Shown one piece after another: positions 56,933 through 64,000 of a stretch of 64,000 nucleotides of DNA. Made by a program: the position numbers and the translations under genes. The notes beneath the pieces are model-generated. The model did not search any database. It was not told the DNA's origin and worked only from the letters and a program-made list of their open reading frames with translations. Source of the stretch: Aridibaculum aurantiacum (GTDB lineage Bacteria > Bacteroidota > Bacteroidia > Chitinophagales > Chitinophagaceae). Positions within the stretch are counted from its first letter, which is position 1. Every line of letters begins with the position of its first letter. The DNA is taken from positions 806,001-870,000 of the forward strand of contig NZ_JAFEWC010000001.1 in NCBI RefSeq assembly GCF_017355875.1. The letters are read 5' to 3'.

Positions 56933-56994
56933 AATGTAAAATGTAAAATGAGAAAGCAAGAAATTTTAGTTTTCTCGCTTTTTCATTTTGCATT
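56931..56994. repeat. AAAATG / CATTTT inverted repeat with terminator-like hairpin
   Basis: It begins within the DUF3826 stop codon. Left arm AATGTAAAATGAGAAAGCAA and right arm CTCGCTTTTTCATTTTGCATT pair over ~24 bases with few mismatches. It could act as a terminator-like structure. Copy 6 of the GTGCGAC element follows 12 bases later. Confidence 0.65.
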
Positions 56995-57006
56995 ACTTCT
57001 TTCAGT

Positions 57007-57050
57007 ACAAGTGTGCGACCCCGCAAGACTGACGGGGCAGGCTGCAACGG
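57007..57050 (+). repeat. Dispersed GTGCGAC element, copy 6 (long form)
   Basis: ACAAGTGTGCGACCCCGCAA then GACTGACGGGGCAGGCTGCAACG. The CCCCG...CGGGG pair forms a hairpin. Almost identical to copy 1 at 2324-2380 on the other strand. Confidence 0.78.
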
Positions 57051-57106
57051 AAGCTTAATAGTGTTCCAAAGGCTAGGTTCATAAAAATGAATTTTAAAAA
57101 GATTGA

Positions 57107-58246
57107 ATGATGCGGTTAATTGGTTTGGTGATTGGGTTGTTTTTGATGTTTGATGTACAAGCACAAACACCTGCGTGGAAGAAGGGAATTTTGATTGATG
57201 AATTTGTTTATGACACAGCTTCGTTTCCTCAATGTCACTCAGCTACTATAGCTGAAACACCTGCAGGTTTGATAACAGCATTTTTTGGAGGTACACGTGA
57301 GGCAAATCCTGATGTTGAGATCTATGTTAGCCGTATGGTTAACAACAAATGGACTGCGCCTGTCTCTGTGGCTGATGGTAAAATAGACGGAACCCGTAAA
57401 GCTTGTTATAACCCGGTTCTTTTCCAGGTGCCAAATGGTGAGCTGTTGTTGTTTTATAAGATTGGAAAGAACGTTGGTGACTGGAAGGCTTTTGTAAAAA
57501 GATCGAAAGACAACGGCATTACGTGGAGTGAGCGGGAGCCAATGAAAGATGGTTTTTTAGGACCAGTAAAAAACAAGCCGGTAATGCTCAGCAACGGGAA
57601 GATCATATCGCCGGCTAGCTTGGAAGGAAGCCCGGGATGGAGAGTGCACTTTGAAATTTCGGATGATACAGCTAAAACATGGAGAAAGGTTGGACCTATC
57701 AATACAGGTACTGATTATACCATCATTCAGCCAAGTATATTGGTACATAAAGATGGCAAGCTCCAGATGCTTGCTCGTAGCAAACAAAGAGCTTTGATAA
57801 CATCGTGGTCGCATGATAATGGGGAGACATGGACGAAGGTTGAACCTTCGGGTTTGCCAAATAATAACTCAGGTACGGATGCGGTTACTCTAAAAAACGG
57901 AAGGCATTTACTTGTATATAATCATGTTCGCCCTCATGATAGTCTGAAGAACGGCAAAGGTGCTCGAACACCTTTAAATGTGGCAGTAAGTAAAGATGGA
58001 AAGAAGTGGTATGCATCGCTCATACTTGAAGATTCTCCAATCAGCCAATACTCGTATCCATCTGTTATCCAAAGTGCTGATGGGATGGTGCATGTTGTAT
58101 ATACCTGGCGGAGGGAGAAAATAAAATATGTAAAAATTGATCCTTCGCAACTAACTACTAAGAAGATAAAAGATGGCGCGTGGCCAAAGTTTAAAGGATA
58201 CAAGGCACGTGTAGCAGGCGAGATAACAGCAGATCCAATTAACTAA
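57107..58246 (+). CDS. Sialidase-fold (BNR) exo-glycosidase-like protein
   Basis: 379 aa secreted protein (LIGLVIGLFLMFDVQAQ). A BNR propeller with Asp-box-like segments SKDNGITWSERE, SDDTAKTWRKVG, SHDNGETWTKVE and SKDGKKWYAS. Active-site-like parts are CHSATIAETPAGLITAFFGGTRE near the N-terminus and QYSYPSVIQ late. The family includes GH33-type sialidases, and pectin-degrading relatives exist. Rhamnogalacturonan II carries Kdo and Dha, keto-sugars chemically like sialic acid, so activity on these is a reasonable inference. It is followed 12 bases later by the GH28 gene. Confidence 0.78.
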   Translation: MMRLIGLVIGLFLMFDVQAQTPAWKKGILIDEFVYDTASFPQCHSATIAETPAGLITAFFGGTREANPDVEIYVSRMVNNKWTAPVSVADGKIDGTRKACYNPVLFQVPNGELLLFYKIGKNVGDWKAFVKRSKDNGITWSEREPMKDGFLGPVKNKPVMLSNGKIISPASLEGSPGWRVHFEISDDTAKTWRKVGPINTGTDYTIIQPSILVHKDGKLQMLARSKQRALITSWSHDNGETWTKVEPSGLPNNNSGTDAVTLKNGRHLLVYNHVRPHDSLKNGKGARTPLNVAVSKDGKKWYASLILEDSPISQYSYPSVIQSADGMVHVVYTWRREKIKYVKIDPSQLTTKKIKDGAWPKFKGYKARVAGEITADPIN

Positions 58247-58258
58247 TTCCCTCTTTAG

Positions 58259-59902
58259 ATGATCAGTAAGCTTTTGAACAAACCTGGTTTCATGAACGGC
58301 TCAAGGTATCTAGTGGTGTTGTATGTTCTTTTTGCAGGTGTGTCTTGCGTGCCAGGCAAAAAAGGTGGAAATGCAGTTACTACAGTTGCTATTCCATTTA
58401 AAGAACAAGTAGGTGCATTGAACCTTCCGGATGACATAGCACCGGTGACAGCTCCTTTCCCAATGCCTGAATTCAAGAAGCCGGTTTTCCCTTCTTTGTC
58501 TGTAAGCATAATAGAAAAAGGAGCGAAGCCAGGAGCAAAAGTTACTGCTGAAATTCAAGCTACAATTGATGAGGTGAATAGGCGCGGAGGCGGAACAGCA
58601 ATCATTCCGAAAGGTAAATGGCATACGGGCCGCATCAGCCTCAAGAGCAATGTAAACCTGCGGATTGAGGAAGGTGCTGAACTATATTTCAGCGGTGAGG
58701 TGGAAGATTACAGGCCTGCAGTTTTTACGCGAAATGAAGGTGTGGAAGTGATGTCTTTAGGTGCTTGTATATATGCAAACGGGCAAGAGAATATAGCTAT
58801 CACAGGTAAGGGTAAAATGATTGGGCCAGCAAAAGGAGGTTCAGTGAGAAAGCAGGTAATGGAGTCGGATGTTGTTGAGAATTTTATTCTTTATACAACG
58901 CCTGTTGCTGAAAGAGTGTACGAAGGCTACAACGGGAGCCCGATCTTCCTGCCAATGTTCATCTCACCCATCAACTGCAAGAACGTATACATAGAAGGTG
59001 TTTCTCTTGAGAACACAGCTTTTTGGAATATCGTACCTGTGTATTGTGATGGCGTGATCATACGAGGCGTAACAGTCAATTCAGTTGGTATACCAAGAGG
59101 TGATGGAATTGATATTGAATCATCAAGAAATGTGTTGATCGAATACTGCACGCTTAGTTGTGGTGATGATTGCTTCACTATCAAAGCAGGCAGGGGAGAA
59201 GATGGACTTCGGGTGAATAAGCCTACTGAGAACGTTGTTGTTCGACATTGTCTTGCACGTGAAGGTCATGGTGGTATCACATGTGGCAGTGAAACTGCTG
59301 GTATGATCCGCAACCTGTATGTACACGACTGTGTGTTTGATAATACCGGTGTTGGTATCCGCTTCAAAACCCGCCGTCCACGTGGTGGTGGTGGCGACAA
59401 TCTTATTTATGAAAGAATAAGAATGAACCTTACCGGCACAGCATTCAACTGGGATATGCTGGGAAGTGCAACCTATGTAGGGGAATTGGCAAGGCGATTG
59501 CCGGCAAGACCAATCAACAGGTTGACGCCAAGCTATAAGAACATCATTGCGCGTGACATCATCGTGGAGAATGCCAGCCAGTTCATTAAGTTGAACGGCA
59601 TTCCTGAAACACCGCTTACTAATCTGCTTATTGAAAATGCAGTCATCAGATCTAATAAACTCATCACAGTTGCTGATGCAAAAGATGTGACCTTACGTAA
59701 TGTGAAAATTCATAGCAATGACTCACTTATCAGCTTGATCGACACCCGCAACCTCACATTCGAAAATGTTCATTTTACCGTTCCCGGCAAGGAGGTAGTG
59801 ACACAGGTAACAGGAGAATTATCAGGTGATATCGAGTTTAAGAATACTGTTCCTCAAAAGCCTAAAGGATGGGTTAGTCCTACATGGAAAGCTAATCAAT
59901 AG
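58259..59902 (+). CDS. GH28 polygalacturonase/exo-galacturonidase lipoprotein
   Basis: 547 aa with lipobox FAGVSC (Cys near residue 30). Right-handed beta-helix with GH28 residues: D282 and D285 in GDGIDIE, D303-D304 in CGDDCF, H337 in GHGG, and R367/K369 in IRFKTRR (RIK-type). The GDGID in place of NTDG is, from memory, common in exo-acting bacterial GH28 proteins. It hydrolyses alpha-1,4-galacturonic acid or rhamnogalacturonan ends. Last of the polysaccharide genes before the transporter/catabolic set. Confidence 0.92.
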   Translation: MISKLLNKPGFMNGSRYLVVLYVLFAGVSCVPGKKGGNAVTTVAIPFKEQVGALNLPDDIAPVTAPFPMPEFKKPVFPSLSVSIIEKGAKPGAKVTAEIQATIDEVNRRGGGTAIIPKGKWHTGRISLKSNVNLRIEEGAELYFSGEVEDYRPAVFTRNEGVEVMSLGACIYANGQENIAITGKGKMIGPAKGGSVRKQVMESDVVENFILYTTPVAERVYEGYNGSPIFLPMFISPINCKNVYIEGVSLENTAFWNIVPVYCDGVIIRGVTVNSVGIPRGDGIDIESSRNVLIEYCTLSCGDDCFTIKAGRGEDGLRVNKPTENVVVRHCLAREGHGGITCGSETAGMIRNLYVHDCVFDNTGVGIRFKTRRPRGGGGDNLIYERIRMNLTGTAFNWDMLGSATYVGELARRLPARPINRLTPSYKNIIARDIIVENASQFIKLNGIPETPLTNLLIENAVIRSNKLITVADAKDVTLRNVKIHSNDSLISLIDTRNLTFENVHFTVPGKEVVTQVTGELSGDIEFKNTVPQKPKGWVSPTWKANQ

Positions 59903-60167
59903 GACCTGCACTTTCGGCAACGACCTGTTCTTAAAGAGGAATTCGCTGGACATTGCTTTCTTATTAACCAATCTTCCTGGTTAGAAAATAGTCCATCATC
60001 TTAGTTTGATATTACATTCTTATACTATTGTGTTTCTTCTAGCTTTACTAGCCTAACGTATTGCCTTAATAAGTCCAAACTCTTGCTATATGATCTATCC
60101 TGCTTGTTTCCTTTGTGAAAATGTGACTGGTCATAAAGCTTCTTGTTGACACCGATAAACTGTATCA
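59903..60167. other. Spacer before the symporter operon
   Basis: 265 bases without a gene. A short TAACCA...TGGTTA inverted repeat lies near 59960. No proper T-run follows it, and no complete promoter motif was found. Confidence 0.5.
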
Positions 60168-61778
60168 ATGAGAAATCTGCCTGTCCTCGATCTTGCAATC
60201 ATCTTTATATACCTGCTGGCCATGGTACTGGTTGGTTTTTATTTTTCGCGTAAGAACAAAAACTCAGACCAGTTCACCAAAGCATCTGGTACCATTCCCG
60301 GCTGGGCTATTGGTATTTCCATCTATGCCACTTTTGTAAGTAGCAATACCTTCCTGGGTGTTCCGGGTAAAGTGTTTGGTAGTAACTGGAATGCCTTTGT
60401 CTTTAGTCTTTCCATGCCATTTGCAGCATGGATCGCATCCAGGTTTTTTGTTCCTTTTTACCGCAAAACAGGTGAAATATCTGCATATACACATCTGGAA
60501 AACCGCTTTGGTCCGTGGGCACGTACCTATACTGTTATTTGCTTTTTGCTTACACAGCTTGCCCGCATGGGTTCTATCTTTTTTGGTATAGCATTAAGCC
60601 TGCAGGCGTTGATCGGTTACGATATGAGCACCATTATGATCGTAATGGGAATCTCCATTATCATCTACACCGTGCTTGGTGGAATGGAAGCGGTGATATG
60701 GACTGAGGTAGTCCAGGGTATCATCAAGACCATCGGCGCACTGCTTATCCTTTACTTCATTATTTCAGAAATGCCGGGTGGTGTTTCAAGCATCATTGAT
60801 ATTGGTACCAACCACCAAAAGTTCAGTCTTGGTAGTTTTTCACCGGACCTGACTGAGTCGACTTTTTGGGTTGTCTTGTTCTATGGCTTCTTTATCAACC
60901 TGAACAATTTTGGTATGGACCAGAATTACGTGCAGCGTTACCATACCGCCCAATCCAGTAAACAAGCTTCCCGCTCTATCTGGATGTGTGTGGCTTTATA
61001 TGTTCCAGCTTCACTGTTGTTTTTCATTATTGGCTCTTGCCTGTTTGCGTACTACGATCAAAATCCAGACTTAATCGCGGTGGTTAAGCAACAGGTTGCA
61101 AGTGAGCGGTTAGGTGCAGGGGCAAGTTCTGCGCAGGTATCAGAATATGCTGCTGCAATGAAGCCGGCAGACTACGGAGACAAGGTATTGCCTCACTTCA
61201 TGGTGACTAAGATACCAACAGGTCTTGTGGGTTTGATCGTATCGGCTATACTGTCGGCAGCCATGAGTACAATCAGCTCAGGTATGAATGCATCTGCCAC
61301 CGTTTTTACCATGGATATTTATAAAAGATATTATAGACCTAACATGGGTGAAAAGAACAAAATGTTTGTTTTGCATACTTCAACCATCGTGTTTGGCTCG
61401 CTTGGATTGATAACTGGTATTGCTATGATCGGTGTAAAAAGTTTATTGGATATATGGTGGGAACTTTCAGGAATATTTGCAGGTGGCATGCTTGGCTTGT
61501 TCCTGCTGGGCATCATCAGCCGCCGTACAAAAAGCCACGAGGCGCTCACAGCCACCATCATTGGTATCATTGTCATCATCTGGATGACTTTCTCGAAAAA
61601 TCTTACGGGTAAATACTTGTTCCTGAAAAACCCGCTGCATACAAACATGGTGATAGTAGTAGGTACACTCACTATATTCCTGGTTGGGCTGGTGATTACC
61701 CGTAACAAAAGGAAGGTGCAGCTATCGATGCCGGCTGAACACAAGCTGCCCAAACCAGAACCAATTAACGAATTATAA
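60168..61778 (+). CDS. Sodium:solute symporter (SSS family) for sugars or sugar acids
   Basis: 536 aa membrane protein with about 13-14 hydrophobic helices. SSS landmarks: YFSRKNKNSDQF after helix 1, WAIGISIYATFVSSNTFLGVPG, GGMEAVIWTEVVQGIIKTIG and AILSAAMSTISSGMNASATVFTMD. Family members import sugars such as glucose, fucose or galacturonate with Na+. It likely brings a monosaccharide from the periplasm to the isomerase encoded 14 bases downstream. The C-terminal tail is charged. Confidence 0.92.
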   Translation: MRNLPVLDLAIIFIYLLAMVLVGFYFSRKNKNSDQFTKASGTIPGWAIGISIYATFVSSNTFLGVPGKVFGSNWNAFVFSLSMPFAAWIASRFFVPFYRKTGEISAYTHLENRFGPWARTYTVICFLLTQLARMGSIFFGIALSLQALIGYDMSTIMIVMGISIIIYTVLGGMEAVIWTEVVQGIIKTIGALLILYFIISEMPGGVSSIIDIGTNHQKFSLGSFSPDLTESTFWVVLFYGFFINLNNFGMDQNYVQRYHTAQSSKQASRSIWMCVALYVPASLLFFIIGSCLFAYYDQNPDLIAVVKQQVASERLGAGASSAQVSEYAAAMKPADYGDKVLPHFMVTKIPTGLVGLIVSAILSAAMSTISSGMNASATVFTMDIYKRYYRPNMGEKNKMFVLHTSTIVFGSLGLITGIAMIGVKSLLDIWWELSGIFAGGMLGLFLLGIISRRTKSHEALTATIIGIIVIIWMTFSKNLTGKYLFLKNPLHTNMVIVVGTLTIFLVGLVITRNKRKVQLSMPAEHKLPKPEPINEL

Positions 61779-61792
61779 ACTGATTGAAGACC

Positions 61793-63460
61793 ATGAATAA
61801 AACAAAAGAAGTTGTACTTGTTGCCAGTGGCGATCTCAGGCTCTCTGCCAATCAAAATTGCTGGCCTGCCCAACAGGAAATGGAAGCATTGCTAGGCAAA
61901 GCACTGGAAAAGCAAGGCTGGAAGGTGAAACGTGCACATGCTTACGATCCTGTTAAGCAACATGGTCTTATCGATTCTCAGCGAATGGGGATAGATGTGT
62001 TTGCTACTATTGATCCAACTGCACCTCTGATTGTTGCTGAAAGTTTATGGCAATACAGCCACCATGTGCTTGCAGGGCTTACCACTCACCAGGGACCCAT
62101 ACTTACTGTTGCTAACTGGAGCGGTCAGTGGCCGGGTCTTGTAGGCTTACTAAATCTAAATGGTTCACTCACCAAAGCGGGTGTAAAGTATAGCTCCATC
62201 TGGAGCGAAAATTTTGATGATGCATTCTTCACCAATGGCTTGAAAGAGTGGTTGGAAACAGGCAGCATCACACATGATGAAAGTCACGTAAAGCCTTTTG
62301 ACCAGGTTACAATTCCTGCAGAAGACGAAGCCATTGGTCGTGCTTTTGGTAAGCAGTTCAAGCACAGGAAAGCGATCATGGGTGTGTTTGATGAAGGATG
62401 CATGGGTATGTACAATGCCATTATTCCTGATGATACATTACATGCTACAGGTGTATTCAAAGAAAGACTGAGCCAGTCAGCATTGTACGCAGCCATGCTG
62501 GAGGTTACAGATGCTGAAGCAAGGGCTGTACTGGATTGGTTGCTGCAAAAAGGCATGACCTTCAACTGGGGAACAGATCTCGTTAATGAGCTTACAGAAG
62601 AGCAGACTTTAGAGCAATGCAAGATGTATATAGCTGCGCTACGAATGGCAGATGATTTCGGCTGCGATACCATCGGCATCCAATACCAGCAGGGCTTGAA
62701 AGATCTTACTGCCGCCAGCGATTTGGTAGAAGGTCTACTGAACAATACAGAACGACCACCAGCATTTTCAAAAGATGGACGTGAGTTGTTTGCAGGCCAG
62801 GCATTGCCACACTTCAATGAAGTAGATGAGTGTGCTGGTCTTGATTCATTACTTACGTATAAGCTTTGGAAAGAACTGGGAATGGAAGGCGATAACACCT
62901 TGCATGATCTTCGTTGGGGGCAACAATACAAGGGCGAAAATATTGATGATTTTGTCTGGGTGTTTTTGATCTCTGGTGCCGCACCTCCATCGCATTTTGT
63001 TGATGGATATAAGGGCGCCAGCAGCGACAGGCAGCCTGCGATGTTTTTCCCTAAAGGTGGAGGCACGCTCAAAGGTGTGAGCAGGCCAGGTGCCATTGTC
63101 TGGAGCAGGGTGTATGTTATGAACAACGAGTTGCATTGCGACCTTGGCGTAGGTGAAGTAGTTGAGCTGCCCGAGGAAGAAACGCAGAGAAGATGGAATG
63201 AGACAACGCCGCAGTGGCCTATCATGCATGGTGTGCTGAAAGGCATCAACCGCGACCAGATGATGGCGAAGCACAAGGCAAATCATATTCACGTGGTGTA
63301 TGCAACAGATGAAACAATGGCCAATAAGGCTTGTCGCATCAAGGCTGCTGCTTTAGCTGAGTTGGGTATTCAGGTAAACTTCTGCGGTGATGTAGCGCTT
63401 GAAGGTGCATCTTTTCAAACGGAAGATTATTTGGAAACCAGCAGTGCCTCAGTGATGTAA
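61793..63460 (+). CDS. L-fucose isomerase-like protein
   Basis: 555 aa cytoplasmic protein of the FucI/AraA-like fold. The ATG at 61793 is chosen over a TTG at 61784. Landmarks: [18 protein letters not shown] in the N-terminal part, [17 protein letters not shown] with the conserved Glu, and [10 protein letters not shown] with a conserved central region (residue ~300). It shares the fold with metal-dependent aldose-ketose isomerases. Members of this divergent group may not use L-fucose. Its neighbours (symporter and FAH enzyme) point to a deoxy-sugar or pentose, so the substrate remains open. Confidence 0.82.
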   Translation: MNKTKEVVLVASGDLRLSANQNCWPAQQEMEALLGKALEKQGWKVKRAHAYDPVKQHGLIDSQRMGIDVFATIDPTAPLIVAESLWQYSHHVLAGLTTHQGPILTVANWSGQWPGLVGLLNLNGSLTKAGVKYSSIWSENFDDAFFTNGLKEWLETGSITHDESHVKPFDQVTIPAEDEAIGRAFGKQFKHRKAIMGVFDEGCMGMYNAIIPDDTLHATGVFKERLSQSALYAAMLEVTDAEARAVLDWLLQKGMTFNWGTDLVNELTEEQTLEQCKMYIAALRMADDFGCDTIGIQYQQGLKDLTAASDLVEGLLNNTERPPAFSKDGRELFAGQALPHFNEVDECAGLDSLLTYKLWKELGMEGDNTLHDLRWGQQYKGENIDDFVWVFLISGAAPPSHFVDGYKGASSDRQPAMFFPKGGGTLKGVSRPGAIVWSRVYVMNNELHCDLGVGEVVELPEEETQRRWNETTPQWPIMHGVLKGINRDQMMAKHKANHIHVVYATDETMANKACRIKAAALAELGIQVNFCGDVALEGASFQTEDYLETSSASVM

Positions 63461-63530
63461 TATCGTTGCCACGCTCGGTTCAAAGGCAGTTTTTCATAGC
63501 AACAAAAACAAAGCAATAACGGCTACATAA

Positions 63531-64000
63531 ATGATAAGGATCTATAAAACACAGGACCAGATTGTACTTGAACAGGAAGGGAAGTATTATGTAGCTAATG
63601 AAACTTCATGGGACAGGTACATCAATCGCGATGACCTTTACCAGCAGTTACAGGAAGAGATATCATCTCTGCAAGCTGTTGGCGGTGAAGAGTGGTTACA
63701 GTCTCAAAAGCTGCAGGCACCCATAGGTTCACAGGAAGTATGGGCAGCAGGTGTAACTTATCTAAGAAGCAAAGTAGCCAGGATGGAGGAGAGCGAGCAA
63801 AGTGGCGGAGCTACTTTTTACGACAAGGTGTACGATGCAGAACGTCCTGAAATATTCTTTAAGGCAACGCCACAGAGAGTAGCAGGAACCAATGAAACCG
63901 TACGCATCAGGAAAGACAGTCACTGGGATGTACCTGAACCTGAGCTGACACTTGTTATCAGTTCATCAGGAAAGATAGTAGGTTATACTATTGGAAATGA
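63531..64000 (+). CDS. Fumarylacetoacetate-hydrolase-family enzyme, 3' truncated
   Basis: Open from ATG 63531 to the window end (156 codons visible, no stop). It begins MIRIYKTQDQIVLEQEG and contains GVTYLRSKVARMEE, PEIFFKATPQRV and HWDVPEPELTLV. The last is the metal-binding E-x-E-type motif of the FAH fold. Relatives include 2,4-diketo-3-deoxy-L-fuconate/rhamnonate hydrolases and 2-keto-3-deoxy-D-arabinonate dehydratase. It would carry out the last step of a non-phosphorylated sugar-acid pathway. Typical length is ~285 aa, so nearly half is missing. Confidence 0.85.
   Translation, partial: MIRIYKTQDQIVLEQEGKYYVANETSWDRYINRDDLYQQLQEEISSLQAVGGEEWLQSQKLQAPIGSQEVWAAGVTYLRSKVARMEESEQSGGATFYDKVYDAERPEIFFKATPQRVAGTNETVRIRKDSHWDVPEPELTLVISSSGKIVGYTIGN

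Noticed and set aside
47156-58246. Sialic acid degradation locus
   Set aside because: Sialidase-fold and sialate-esterase-like genes are present, but no neuraminate lyase, epimerase or sialic acid transporter is seen, and the context is pectic.
60004-60030. TTTG ... TACTATTG as a promoter for the symporter operon
   Set aside because: The -7-like box has a mismatch and the spacing (14) is too short for the Bacteroidota consensus.
62284-63276. Long antisense open frame (330 codons) opposite the fucose-isomerase-like gene
   Set aside because: It is a mirror of a well-supported coding frame, has no domain pattern and has no room for its own promoter.

Overview
The window comes from a Bacteroidota genome, most likely a Chitinophagaceae-type soil or plant-associated member. 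The evidence is two SusC/SusD pairs, many secreted glycosidases, lipoprotein signals of the type found next to SusD, and moderate GC. No rRNA, tRNA, CRISPR array or intact transposase was seen. All genes but one read on the + strand. The whole window reads as a large pectin-degradation locus with its intracellular sugar catabolism.

Region 1 (1-13087) is a glycosidase run. It holds a cut-off acetylesterase/GH95 fusion, a GH2 enzyme with a malectin-like domain, a zinc alcohol dehydrogenase, a second GH2, a GH43/GH130-like beta-propeller enzyme and a divergent GH95-like protein. Region 2 (13388-21359) is metabolic: a MaoC hotdog protein, a solute-binding-protein-fold protein with no signal peptide and no ABC transporter, two tandem CaiB/BaiF CoA-transferases, a terminator, a sugar-lactonase-like amidohydrolase, a RhaT-like permease, a Gfo/Idh/MocA oxidoreductase and a convergent AraC regulator. 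I cannot match the MaoC/binding-protein/CoA-transferase set to a described pathway.

Region 3 (21767-43622) is the glycan-capture and backbone-cleaving core. It contains a DUF3826 protein, SusC/SusD pair 1, a PL1 pectate-lyase-like enzyme, SusC/SusD pair 2 with an extra surface lipoprotein, two more PL1 enzymes, a second DUF3826 protein and a large beta-helix plus barrel protein. Region 4 (43631-59902) holds side-chain enzymes: a GH140-like apiosidase, a GH43-like lipoprotein, a Tat-exported SGNH esterase, two sialidase-fold propellers, an SASA acetylesterase, GH2, GH78 rhamnosidase, a third DUF3826 protein and GH28. Apiosidase, rhamnosidase, GH95, GH2, GH28, acetylesterases and sialidase-fold proteins together suggest a branched pectin such as rhamnogalacturonan II (inference). 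Region 5 (60168-64000) is import and catabolism: an SSS-family symporter, a fucose-isomerase-like protein and a truncated fumarylacetoacetate-hydrolase-family enzyme.

The intergenic DNA is rich in dispersed palindromes: a six-copy GTGCGACGCAAC element, CATTTT-rich inverted repeats, an ACATAGAGACATAG array, and a REP pair in inverted orientation. In two GH2 genes these repeats run into the reading frame and encode the N-terminal region and the signal-peptide core.
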